From: Thermoplasmatota archaeon
GTDB taxonomy: Archaea > Thermoplasmatota > Thermoplasmata > RBG-16-68-12 > JAJISG01
NCBI GenBank assembly: GCA_022848785.1
Contig: JAJISK010000037.1
Span: 1 to 8,709, forward strand
Direction: 5' to 3'
Length of the DNA: 8,709 nt
Under the pieces are notes generated by a model, which saw nothing but the letters and a program-made list of their open reading frames with translations, searched no databases and had not been told where the DNA came from. Shown here piece by piece: positions 1 to 5,686 of the stretch (position 1 is its first letter; every line of letters starts with the position of its first letter). A program made the translations under genes and the position numbers.

Positions 1-597
1 GTGGGGGATTCGGGGTACGGGATTCCACACAACGTGGAGGCCGAGAAGTTGAAGCTCATCGGGTGCGACGCCGACTTCGCCCTGGCCATCGAGACGGGCG
101 GCATGTTCGACCGGTTGGTGGAGAACCGGTACGACGAGGACGCGCGGGCGCTCCTCGTCCACATCAAGGGGCAACCCGCCCGCGCCACACGGAGGTTCCT
201 CAAGCGGCTCAACGAGGAACTCGGTCTTGACATTTTGACCTTCGTCGACGGGGATCCGTGGTCTTTCCGGATCTTTGCCTCCATTGCCTATGGGGCCATC
301 AAGACCGCCCACATCTCCGAATATCTGGCCACGCCGACGGCCTCGTTCCTCGGAATCACGGCTTCGGACATACTCAACTACGACCTTCCGGCGGCCGACT
401 TGACCCCACAGGATGCCAAGGCCCTCCGAGACATCCAGAGCGACCCCCGCTTCGGCGACCGCTTCTGGCGAGACGAGGTGGAGTTGATGTTGGAGATCGG
501 GAAAAAGGCGGAGCAGCAAGCCCTGGCCAAGTACGGCCTGGATTACGTCACGGATGTCTACCTGCCCGAGAAAATCGCGCAGCTGGGCTTCGGCTAG
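1..597 (+). CDS. top6A: DNA topoisomerase VI subunit A, C-terminal part (5' end outside window)
   Basis: This is the Toprim half of the Spo11-like catalytic subunit of type IIB topoisomerase VI, which with Top6B cuts and religates both DNA strands to relax and decatenate the chromosome. Visible are the Toprim glutamate in AIETGGM (E31 of this fragment), the stretch [12 protein letters not shown], and the DGDPW motif (D83 and D85). The 52-residue gap between the glutamate and the first aspartate matches the family. The C-terminal motifs SDPRF and [15 protein letters not shown] are also typical. A full protein is about 360 residues, so roughly 160 N-terminal residues, including the winged-helix domain with the catalytic tyrosine, should lie upstream. 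The GTG at base 1 is therefore most likely an internal valine codon. The gene converges on the PRC-barrel gene with an 18-bp gap. Identification is secure; only completeness is unknown. Confidence 0.95.
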   Translation: MGDSGYGIPHNVEAEKLKLIGCDADFALAIETGGMFDRLVENRYDEDARALLVHIKGQPARATRRFLKRLNEELGLDILTFVDGDPWSFRIFASIAYGAIKTAHISEYLATPTASFLGITASDILNYDLPAADLTPQDAKALRDIQSDPRFGDRFWRDEVELMLEIGKKAEQQALAKYGLDYVTDVYLPEKIAQLGFG

Positions 598-615
598 GGG
601 GCGTTATCCTCGATC

Positions 616-1215
616 TCAGGCCCCTTCGGGGGTTCCCACCCCGGCGTATTCGTCCACCGCCCCCTTGGTCATGAGGCGCCTCAGCTCGGCCGTCCGGACC
701 TTCAGGAGAATCACGTCTCCAAGGATGGCCAGGCTCGTGGGAATGTCCAGACGCCGATTGCGCTTCGCCGGATTCAGCGTCCCCAGCCTCTGGTAGGGTT
801 TCCGATCGAGGAGGAAGGTCAGGCTGTCCACTCTCCAGAGGCTCGTGTCGATGTACGCATCCTCCACGATGCCGAGGTTCTGTCCGTCCTGGGAGACCAC
901 GGGCATCCAGAGGACCCAGGGAAGGGCCATGGGTGGCTTGTCCGGGCGGATGAGGAAGTCCCCCAGTTTCTTCATCGGGGTCTTGAGGAGGACAAAGTTG
1001 CCCACGGACGCGACGGCGTTGGGGTCGAGCAGGGCCGCCTCCCGCTCCTTCCGGGTCCGGAGCCCAAGGGCCTTGGTGAACCCGCGCTCCGGTTTCATCT
1101 CCAGGGCCGCGACGTTCCAGTCGTCCCCGACCAAGGCGATGTGGACCCGTCCCACCTGCCAGGCGTCGGCGGAGATGACCGGCATCCCGTAGAGCTTCCC
1201 AGCCCGGAAATGCAT
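616..1215 (-). CDS. tandem PRC-barrel domain protein
   Basis: This is a soluble protein of about 199 residues made of two similar halves. Each half runs from a 'G-M/W-P-V-x-S' strand, through 'VGxVxxAxxD..W.V.SL' or its equivalent, to a closing 'V-LLK' strand. The first closing strand is in VGNFVLLKTPMKKLGDFL and the second in LGDVILLKVRTAELRRLM. This is the pattern of PRC-barrel beta domains, small barrels found in photosynthetic reaction centres, in RimM and in many archaeal proteins, some of which take part in cell division. No transmembrane segment or catalytic motif is visible, so a scaffold or adaptor role is only an inference. An ATG at 1242 would add nine residues, but it lies inside the TATA-like sequence at 1241-1250. 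The ATG at 1215 sits about 30 bp downstream of that box, as expected for a leaderless mRNA, so I prefer it. Confidence 0.8.
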   Translation of the reverse strand: MHFRAGKLYGMPVISADAWQVGRVHIALVGDDWNVAALEMKPERGFTKALGLRTRKEREAALLDPNAVASVGNFVLLKTPMKKLGDFLIRPDKPPMALPWVLWMPVVSQDGQNLGIVEDAYIDTSLWRVDSLTFLLDRKPYQRLGTLNPAKRNRRLDIPTSLAILGDVILLKVRTAELRRLMTKGAVDEYAGVGTPEGA

Positions 1216-1240
1216 ACGCGCCTCAAACGGGCCCTCCCGC

Positions 1241-1250
1241 ATATATATTC
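1241..1250 (-). promoter_or_regulatory. TATA box of the PRC-barrel gene
   Basis: On the minus strand this reads GAATATATAT, the strongest TATA-like sequence in the window. Its centre lies about 30 bp before the ATG at 1215, and it overlaps the alternative ATG at 1242. It faces away from the promoter at 1287-1294, so the region is a divergent promoter. Confidence 0.7.
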
Positions 1251-1286
1251 TTGTTCCGATGATTATCGTCGGGCTCCGGGCCCGCT

Positions 1287-1294
1287 CTTTATAG
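1287..1294 (+). promoter_or_regulatory. TATA box of the zinc-ribbon microprotein gene
   Basis: CTTTATAG stands in GC-rich surroundings. The centre of TTTATA is 25.5 bp before the GTG at 1316, the usual archaeal distance from TATA to transcription start. The mRNA should therefore begin at or next to the start codon. Confidence 0.65.
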
Positions 1295-1315
1295 CGGGGA
1301 GGCCGTTTTCCCTGC

Positions 1316-1465
1316 GTGGGGGACGCGGGGAAGTCGTTCGGAGGGCTCTGCGAATTCTGCAGCTACGAGGGCCCGTTCGACCGGAAGGAGGAGACGGGCG
1401 CGTTCGTGTGCCCCCAATGCGGCCAGCTGCCTCGCCATACCCCTGAAGACGAGTGGCTCGGGTAA
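1316..1465 (+). CDS. 49-aa zinc-ribbon microprotein
   Basis: This small reading frame (GTG start, TAA stop at 1463-1465) encodes 49 residues with two CxxC knuckles: CEFC at 12-15 and CPQC at 32-35, with 16 residues between. That is a compact zinc-ribbon fold, as seen in archaeal transcription and translation accessory proteins and in many uncharacterised small proteins. Support for a real gene comes from the paired cysteines, a TATA box 25.5 bp upstream giving a leaderless start, and a stop only two bases before the ATG of the next gene, which suggests an operon. The acidic tail (PEDEWLG) is unremarkable. Specific function cannot be read from the sequence; nucleic-acid or protein binding is the family expectation. 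It is short enough to be missed by standard gene callers. Confidence 0.75.
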   Translation: MGDAGKSFGGLCEFCSYEGPFDRKEETGAFVCPQCGQLPRHTPEDEWLG

Positions 1466-1467
1466 CC

Positions 1468-1728
1468 ATGTCCGAAGAAGAGAGCTTGACCCAACGGGAG
1501 GGGGAACGCCTCCTCGACTTTCTCGTACGGGCGATTCGGGCGCGGGGGGGCGCCCGTCGACTGATTCTTGGCATGGATCGATACCGTGAGGTCCAGGACA
1601 GCGTAGGGAACGAAGACTTCGGGCTCGTGAGTATCGGGGGCCGGCACATCTTCAATATCTCTCACATCTTTGGCGTCCCGACCGAGGTCGACTACCACGA
1701 CAAGACCCGTCTGGAGTTTCTCGACTAG
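1468..1728 (+). CDS. conserved-looking hypothetical protein, 86 aa
   Basis: I do not recognise this family. The protein is small, soluble and acidic-basic mixed. The N-terminal third is a likely helix (residues 8-30, REGERLLDFLVRAIRAR), followed by a probable beta-rich part (LILGMDRYREV, FGLVSIGGRHIFNISHIFGV) and a short C-terminal strand ending EFLD. It has no cysteines, signal peptide or membrane segment. The ATG at 1468 follows the stop of the zinc-ribbon gene by two bases, so the two are probably co-transcribed and translationally coupled. A GTG at 1453 would add five residues but overlaps the upstream gene, and no Shine-Dalgarno sequence favours it. The two proteins may act together, but that rests on gene order alone. 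Confidence 0.7.
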   Translation: MSEEESLTQREGERLLDFLVRAIRARGGARRLILGMDRYREVQDSVGNEDFGLVSIGGRHIFNISHIFGVPTEVDYHDKTRLEFLD

Positions 1729-1749
1729 CCCTTCCCGGACCGCCAAGGG

Positions 1750-1757
1750 CTTTATGC
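1750..1757 (+). promoter_or_regulatory. TATA box of the methyltransferase gene
   Basis: CTTTATGC lies 22 bp after the previous stop. The centre of TTTATG is 25.5 bp before a GTG at 1779, the same spacing as at the zinc-ribbon and L10e genes. It supports 1779, not 1875, as the original start of the methyltransferase. Confidence 0.55.
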
Positions 1758-1778
1758 GGTCGCCTCGTCCGCGCGGGC

Positions 1779-1862
1779 GTGGGAGAGGAGCACTGGACCC
1801 TGCAGCTCTTCGTAAATCACCCCGACCTGTTCCTACCGATTCACGAGGCGGGACTGCCGTAA
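1779..1862 (+). pseudogene. N-terminal fragment of the methyltransferase, ended by in-frame TAA
   Basis: From a GTG at 1779 a 27-codon stretch reads MGEEHWTLQLF, then VNHPDLFLPIHEAGLP, then TAA at 1860-1862. It is in the same frame as the methyltransferase body, and only four sense codons (AADQ) separate the stop from the GTG at 1875. The segment has coding-like composition (21 of 27 third positions are G or C) and an aromatic-rich helix pattern. Many SAM methyltransferases of this type carry such a helix before the helix leading into motif I. Joined across the stop, the product would be about 260 residues, which is more usual for the family than 228. Explanations are a recent nonsense mutation, a sequencing or assembly error, or a short upstream peptide with re-initiation. 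Confidence 0.55.
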
Positions 1863-1874
1863 GCTGCCGACCAG

Positions 1875-2561
1875 GTGACCCGCCTGGAGCAGATTTTGCG
1901 GAAGGCGGGGGTGCGCGGCCGCCGTCTCCTGGACGCGCCCTGCGGGATCGGCCGCCATGCGGTGCATTTCGCGAAGCGTGGGTGGCGGGTGGTGGGGCTC
2001 GAACTCGTGCCGGCGTATGTCGAACGGGCGGAAGCCCTCGCGCGGGACCTGGGCGTGGAGAGACGGGTGAGCTTCCGTCAAGGAGATCTCCGGGCGGTGG
2101 GCTCCTCCCTGCGCGACGAGGAACCGTTCCACGCCATCGTGAATCTCCTCACCTCCCTCGGCTATTGGGACGACGACACCGATCTCGCCATCCTGCGCCA
2201 ATTCCATGACCTGGCCGCCAAGGGCGGAGTCCTTGTGTTGGACGTGATCAACCGGGACTTCGTCGTCCGACACTTTGAGCCAAGCAGCTTCGAGGACTAC
2301 GGTTCGGTTGCCTACCGCGAGCGACGGACGTTGGACCTGACGCGGTCGCGTATCGAGAGCGAGTGGACGTTCGATCGGAAATCCGGAGACGATCTTGTGG
2401 ACCCAGTGAGAGTGGACATCTCCCAGCGGGTGTACGCCCCCCATGAGCTCGGTTCCCTGCTGCACGAGGCAGGATGGTCGAATGTGAAGCTGTTTGGGGG
2501 ATGGGACCTCAAGCCACTCTCGGCGGACGAGAGCCGGCTGCTCGCGGTCGCGAGGAACTGA
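1875..2561 (+). CDS. class I SAM-dependent methyltransferase
   Basis: This is a Rossmann-fold methyltransferase. Counting from GTG 1875, motif I is LLDAPCGIGRHA (residues 18-29), the glycine-rich SAM loop. Motif II is GLELVPAYVERA, with the acidic residue E43 expected to bind the ribose hydroxyls. QGDLR (69-73) is the motif III region and AIVNLLTSLGYW (87-98) the motif IV region. A later beta-rich part (SVAYRERRTLDLTRSRIESEW and onward) probably contributes to substrate binding. The substrate is unknown; relatives act on small molecules, lipids, proteins or RNA. The open frame starts at 1875 only because of the TAA at 1860-1862, and the true N-terminus probably began at 1779. If translation does start here, the protein lacks the helical cap seen in many relatives. 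The gene converges on tRNA-Arg. Confidence 0.85.
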   Translation: MTRLEQILRKAGVRGRRLLDAPCGIGRHAVHFAKRGWRVVGLELVPAYVERAEALARDLGVERRVSFRQGDLRAVGSSLRDEEPFHAIVNLLTSLGYWDDDTDLAILRQFHDLAAKGGVLVLDVINRDFVVRHFEPSSFEDYGSVAYRERRTLDLTRSRIESEWTFDRKSGDDLVDPVRVDISQRVYAPHELGSLLHEAGWSNVKLFGGWDLKPLSADESRLLAVARN

Positions 2562-2590
2562 GGCCCGCGCCATGACACAAGTCGAGGAGA

Positions 2591-2664
2591 CGGGCCGACC
2601 GGGATTTGAACCCGGGTTTAGGGCTCCGCAGGCCCTTGGGATGTCCAAGCTACCCCATCGGCCC
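2591..2664 (-). tRNA. tRNA-Arg (anticodon GCG)
   Basis: A complete 74-nt cloverleaf. The acceptor stem pairs GGGCCGA with TCGGCCC (7 bp) and has discriminator G. The D-arm carries GG18-19 and A20, the latter common in arginine tRNAs. The anticodon stem AGGGC/GCCCT encloses loop CTGCGGA with U33 and anticodon GCG at 2627-2629, reading CGC and CGU. The variable loop is AAAC, and the T stem CCGGG/CCCGG encloses TTCAAAT. G15 can pair with C48, and G15 is the usual archaeosine site, which links this tRNA to the queC gene further along. There is no intron and no encoded CCA. The 13-22 pair is a mismatch, which is tolerated. Confidence 0.93.
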
Positions 2665-2684
2665 CGGTCCTTCAACGGGGGAGG

Positions 2685-2694
2685 TTCATAAGAA
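2685..2694 (-). promoter_or_regulatory. probable TATA box of tRNA-Arg
   Basis: On the minus strand this reads TTCTTATGAA, an AT-rich island in GC-rich sequence. The centre of TTATGA is about 24.5 bp before the mature 5' end at 2664, so transcription would start at or within a base or two of the mature tRNA. Confidence 0.5.
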
Positions 2695-2711
2695 TCCGGC
2701 GGTGGCGCCGT

Positions 2712-3353
2712 CTAGGTCAGGCCACGATGCTTCAGGACGCCCAGGAGCTTGCGGGTGACCTCCTCGATGCCCCCTACGCTGGGGACGTGCTCGAGCGTGG
2801 ACCGTGCCTCGTAGTGAGCGATGAGGGGCTCCGTCTCGCGTCGGTAGGCGCGCAGCCGGGCTCGAATGACCTCCTCCGTGTCGTCCTCGCGATGGTAGAG
2901 CTCGCCCCCACAGCGATCGCAGACCCCTTCGCGTTCCGGCGGGTCGTGGACCACGTGATAGACGGTCGAACACTGCCGACAGACCCGCCTCCCTTCGAGG
3001 CGCGCAATCAGCTCCTCTTCCGGCGCTTCCAACGCGATGACGACGTCCGGGGTCACCAGGGTCTCAGAGGCCTCGGCCTGGGCGAGGGTGCGCGGGAAGC
3101 CATCGAGAATGAAACCCTGGCGCGTGTCCTCCGCCCGGAGCCGCTCGCGAATCATCGCGGTAATGAGGTCATCGGGGACCAGGGCCCCTCGCTTCATGTA
3201 CCCCTTAGCCTTCCGACCCAGGGGGGTGTCCGCGGCCACGTGCTCCCGGAGCATGTCGCCGGTGACGATGCGGGGAACGCCGAGGACCTCGGAGAGCCGG
3301 TGCGCCTGGGTCCCCTTCCCGACCCCAGGGGGGCCCAGGAGGACGATCTTCAC
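2712..3353 (-). CDS. adk: adenylate kinase (long form with zinc LID)
   Basis: Catalyses ATP + AMP = 2 ADP in the cytoplasm and balances the adenylate pool. The 213-residue length is normal for the long, bacterial-type enzyme. The P-loop GPPGVGKGT is at residues 7-15, the AMP-binding TGDMLR at 31-36 and DGFPRT at 84-89. The LID domain (about 122-158) carries four cysteines, C125, C128, C145 and C148 (CRQC and CDRC), which should bind a structural zinc. RARLRAYRRETEPLI is the family's conserved arginine region. The start is GTG at 3353; the TATA-like TTTAAG 24.5 bp upstream predicts a leaderless mRNA. In many archaea adk follows secY in the ribosomal-protein operon; here it stands alone, between a membrane-protein gene and tRNA-Arg. 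Confidence 0.96.
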   Translation of the reverse strand: MKIVLLGPPGVGKGTQAHRLSEVLGVPRIVTGDMLREHVAADTPLGRKAKGYMKRGALVPDDLITAMIRERLRAEDTRQGFILDGFPRTLAQAEASETLVTPDVVIALEAPEEELIARLEGRRVCRQCSTVYHVVHDPPEREGVCDRCGGELYHREDDTEEVIRARLRAYRRETEPLIAHYEARSTLEHVPSVGGIEEVTRKLLGVLKHRGLT

Positions 3354-3373
3354 GCGCCGACTATCTGGCGTGC

Positions 3374-3381
3374 GCTTAAAC
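3374..3381 (-). promoter_or_regulatory. TATA box of adk
   Basis: GTTTAAGC on the minus strand lies 24.5 bp (centre) before the GTG of adk, within the short gap after the upstream gene's stop at 3390. Adk therefore probably has its own promoter and a leaderless transcript. Confidence 0.6.
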
Positions 3382-3389
3382 GCCTTGTT

Positions 3390-4211
3390 CTAGGCAGGGA
3401 CGGCCTCCTCCGCCGCCTCGGGCTCGAGCGTCGAGGCCGGCACGGGTTCCGCCGGCCGGAGGCCGGCGTAGAGGTAGAGCGTGGACCCCACCAAGCCGGT
3501 CCCTACAACGCTGTAGAGGACCGGGAAGAGCAGGAGGCCGACGGGCCCCCATCCGACGAGGAAGAAGGCGATGGATGCGAGCAAGGTGATGGTGGCATAC
3601 GCGAGGCAGTAGGGGACGACCTCTGAAAAGCGACGCGCGGCCAACTCCACGCTCCTGCGGAGGGCAACGGACAGAGGGGCGTTATCGACCACGACGACGA
3701 ACGGGGTCAGGAAGAGAAAGTAGAATAGGCCCAGGACGGCCGCGAAGACGAAGAGGGCCGCGGGGCCCCCGGTGAGGCCCCCCAGCAGGAAGGGACCAGC
3801 GGCCAGGAGCAGAAAGGTCGTGATGGCCATGAAGGCGAGGACCCGGGCGAAGGCCAGGTTGGCCGAGGCGAAGAATCCCCCCACCGACGCCTCCCGACGG
3901 ACCATCTCGAGGCGGCCCACGTAGCCGGCTGCCAGATAGGACTGGACGACGAGGACCAGGAGGAGGATCGTCAGGTCGCCCGAAACGGCGAGCATGTAGA
4001 GTGGGTAGAAGGGCAAAGCCCCGGCCCCCGGGCCGCGAACCTGAGCGACAGAGGGAAGGGCGACGGGCATGGTAAACTGGGGGGAAGCGGTCAGGGGAGC
4101 AATCACGATGGCCAACATCGCCAGATCAAAGGCCAGCGGGACGAGGAGGAGGAGACGCGCCTTCGGGACGAGTCGGAACCCCTGCTTCAGGGCGTCGGAC
4201 CAGAGAGGCAC
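3390..4211 (-). CDS. six-helix integral membrane protein
   Basis: A 273-residue membrane protein with about six hydrophobic segments: residues 20-41, 76-98, 122-144, 150-173, 200-220 and 222-248. An amphipathic, basic N-terminus (ALKQGFRLVPKAR) precedes the first helix, and the tail after 250 is a Pro/Glu/Ala-rich, acidic cytoplasmic-type extension. The segment PFVVVVDNAPLSVALRRSVELAARRF, between helices 4 and 5, resembles the 'valued-x-x-x-x-A-L-x-x-S' signature of a broad superfamily of uncharacterised membrane proteins (YciC/DUF975 and glycerophosphodiesterase membrane-domain types). No transporter or enzyme motif is visible, so function is unknown. The start is GTG at 4211, just after GGGAATACTT. 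A TATA-like CTTAAG 36 bp upstream implies a leader of about 11 nt. Confidence 0.85.
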   Translation of the reverse strand: MPLWSDALKQGFRLVPKARLLLLVPLAFDLAMLAIVIAPLTASPQFTMPVALPSVAQVRGPGAGALPFYPLYMLAVSGDLTILLLVLVVQSYLAAGYVGRLEMVRREASVGGFFASANLAFARVLAFMAITTFLLLAAGPFLLGGLTGGPAALFVFAAVLGLFYFLFLTPFVVVVDNAPLSVALRRSVELAARRFSEVVPYCLAYATITLLASIAFFLVGWGPVGLLLFPVLYSVVGTGLVGSTLYLYAGLRPAEPVPASTLEPEAAEEAVPA

Positions 4212-4243
4212 AAGTATTCCCGGAGCGGGAGTTCGTTGCGGGG

Positions 4244-4251
4244 GCTTAAGG
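4244..4251 (-). promoter_or_regulatory. possible TATA box of the membrane-protein gene
   Basis: CCTTAAGC lies between the mvaD stop and the GTG at 4211. Its centre is about 36 bp from the start codon, which leaves a short leader. The match is weaker than at adk or L10e. Confidence 0.4.
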
Positions 4252-4262
4252 TTGCCCGCCCG

Positions 4263-5222
4263 TCAGAAGAGGTGATCCTCCACCGTCTGCGCGGCCCCCC
4301 CGACGCGGCAACGGAGGGTTTCGATGCCCAGTTCCTGGATTCGCGCCTCCACCTCGTCGACGTCCTCCGGGAAGGTGTTCACGTAGACCGTCGCCCCGGT
4401 GTCGATGGAGAAGAACGCGGGGACCTCCTCCTCGCGCATCCGACGGACGGCCATGATGACGCTGAGGGTCTCCGGCGTCCAGAGAACCATCTCCTGCGGA
4501 CCCGTCATGGTAATCCCGTGAAGCAGGAGGGTGTCCCGTTCCGCGAGTTCGCCGATCCGTCCCACCTCCTCGTTCCCGATCGCAAGCTCCATCTCGGCGA
4601 GCATGCGGGGCACCTCGGCCACGCGGGCCGTGAAGAAAGGGGAGTTCACAACCTCTCGATGGGCGGCCTCCGTGTCTCGGTATGCGGGAATGAGGGCGAC
4701 GAGGATGCCCATCTGGAGGTCCTCGGAGGCGAGTTGCTCGGCGTACGATTCCTCGTCGGTCGAACCGGTCCTCCACTTGGAGAAGGCCCCCGTTACCGCG
4801 CGTGTGGCCGAACCCGCTCCCCGACGTGCGAACACCGATAATTGCTGGGGCGTCAGGTCCAAATCCGCCGCGTGCGCCGCGGCCACCGCAAGGGCGGCGA
4901 AACCCGACGCCGAGGCCCCCAACCCAACCCCGGCCGGGAAGCTGTTTGTCGAGACGACCCGCGCATGGTCGGAGATGGCAGCCCGGTTTCGGACGACTTC
5001 CAGGACGGCGATCCCTCGCTCGAGCTCCCGGGCGGTGGAGGAGACCCCGTCCAAAGTCAACGAGTCGGCTCCGTAGTCCCCAAACTCGACCGTGGTTCGG
5101 GTGACGAGAGGGGCCGTACACACCGAAATGGAATCATGGAAGGGCAGTCGGAGAACGGGGTCCGCAAGGCCGTGGTACTTGATCAGTCCTTGGATGGGGT
5201 GCGCCGTGGCGGTCGCCTTCAT
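4263..5222 (-). CDS. mvaD: phosphomevalonate decarboxylase-type GHMP enzyme
   Basis: A 319-residue GHMP-kinase-fold enzyme of the diphosphomevalonate decarboxylase family, acting in isoprenoid (membrane lipid) synthesis by ATP-driven decarboxylation of a phosphorylated mevalonate. The ATP loop is PAGVGLGASASG (96-107). The three catalytic residues of decarboxylases are present: K15 in LIKYHG, R141 in GSATRAVTGAF and D274 in FSIDTGATVYV. Mevalonate-3-kinases of Thermoplasma lack the lysine and aspartate, so this is a decarboxylase. The second lysine of the classical KYWGK motif is Leu19, and the start (KATATAHPIQGL) and end (EDHLF) resemble, from memory, the haloarchaeal enzyme that yields isopentenyl phosphate. 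The bisphosphate-mevalonate decarboxylase is the alternative. ATG 5222 follows archease by 27 bp, has only a weak GAGG before it and no TATA box, so it is probably co-transcribed with archease. Confidence 0.88.
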   Translation of the reverse strand: MKATATAHPIQGLIKYHGLADPVLRLPFHDSISVCTAPLVTRTTVEFGDYGADSLTLDGVSSTARELERGIAVLEVVRNRAAISDHARVVSTNSFPAGVGLGASASGFAALAVAAAHAADLDLTPQQLSVFARRGAGSATRAVTGAFSKWRTGSTDEESYAEQLASEDLQMGILVALIPAYRDTEAAHREVVNSPFFTARVAEVPRMLAEMELAIGNEEVGRIGELAERDTLLLHGITMTGPQEMVLWTPETLSVIMAVRRMREEEVPAFFSIDTGATVYVNTFPEDVDEVEARIQELGIETLRCRVGGAAQTVEDHLF

Positions 5223-5249
5223 GCGTCCTCGTCCCCAAGCCGCGGCCGG

Positions 5250-5654
5250 CTAGATGTCGAAGACGACGTTGGCATATCCCTCCTTCGGGTCGACCTTCAG
5301 CATGTGGTAGGTGACCGCCTTGACCTGGGTCTGGAGACGGTGCCGCCCTGGATCCACCGCCTCGCCCCGGGCCTTGGCTGTGAGCCGAAATCCCTCGATG
5401 GCCACGTCAAACTCGGCGAGGAAGACGTTCTCCGACTCGTGGATGAAGAGGAGCTCGCTCAACCAGTCCACCATGAGGGAACCGAGGTCGTGTGCCTCCG
5501 CTTCCACCCGCACCTCCCCGACGGGGCGCACGCGGTCGATGTCGGTCATGAGATCGAACATGCCGTAGGCCGCGTTTTCGAAGATTTCCTCCGCGCTCGC
5601 GCCGTAGGCCGTGATGCCCGTGTCGGCGGTATGCTCGAACACCTTGTACCGCAC
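5250..5654 (-). CDS. archease
   Basis: A 134-residue archease, a small metal-binding protein that activates the RNA ligase RtcB and speeds its guanylylation during tRNA splicing and RNA repair. The N-terminal signature FEHTADTGI (6-14) carries the metal-binding D11. The central region has AAYGMFDLMTD and the WLSELLFIHE helix (64-73). The C-terminal part has VKAVTYHMLKV (111-121) and ends VVFDI, with D133 at the second essential acidic position. The start is GTG at 5654, so that the protein begins RYKVFEHTAD; the longer open frame upstream has proline- and arginine-rich sequence unlike the family. GATATC centred 25.5 bp upstream supports this start. mvaD follows 27 bp downstream. RtcB itself is not in the window. 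Confidence 0.94.
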   Translation of the reverse strand: MRYKVFEHTADTGITAYGASAEEIFENAAYGMFDLMTDIDRVRPVGEVRVEAEAHDLGSLMVDWLSELLFIHESENVFLAEFDVAIEGFRLTAKARGEAVDPGRHRLQTQVKAVTYHMLKVDPKEGYANVVFDI

Positions 5655-5675
5655 GCACCGTTTCAATTCAGGCCG

Positions 5676-5686
5676 GGATATCAACC
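5676..5686 (-). promoter_or_regulatory. possible TATA box of archease
   Basis: The minus strand reads GGTTGATATCC, with GATATC centred 25.5 bp before the GTG at 5654. The match is weak but it is the only AT-rich island at the right distance. The rest of the gap 5655-5797 shows no gene, RNA fold or repeat that I can support. Confidence 0.4.

Noticed and set aside
1..3. GTG at the first base as the start of a complete 198-aa protein.
   Set aside because: The sequence aligns from memory with the middle of Top6A; the catalytic-tyrosine domain must lie upstream of the window.
1141..1446. A 101-codon plus-strand frame across the divergent promoter.
   Set aside because: It spans the PRC-barrel start, both TATA boxes and the out-of-frame zinc-ribbon gene, and its product is low-complexity Arg/Pro/Gly sequence.
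1833..2675. A 280-codon open frame on the minus strand across the methyltransferase and tRNA-Arg.
   Set aside because: It runs antisense to a methyltransferase with clear motifs and through a complete tRNA, has no recognisable domain, and is the kind of long shadow frame common in high-GC DNA.
2727..3626. A 299-codon plus-strand frame across adk and the next gene.
   Set aside because: Antisense to an unmistakable adenylate kinase and extending into the membrane-protein gene; composition is Arg/Gly/Asp-rich with no motif.
5659..5671. Minus-strand CCTGAATTGAAAC, resembling the 3' end of many CRISPR repeats.
   Set aside because: It occurs once, with no repeated copy, spacers or cas genes nearby; it is simply the spacer between the archease TATA box and its start.
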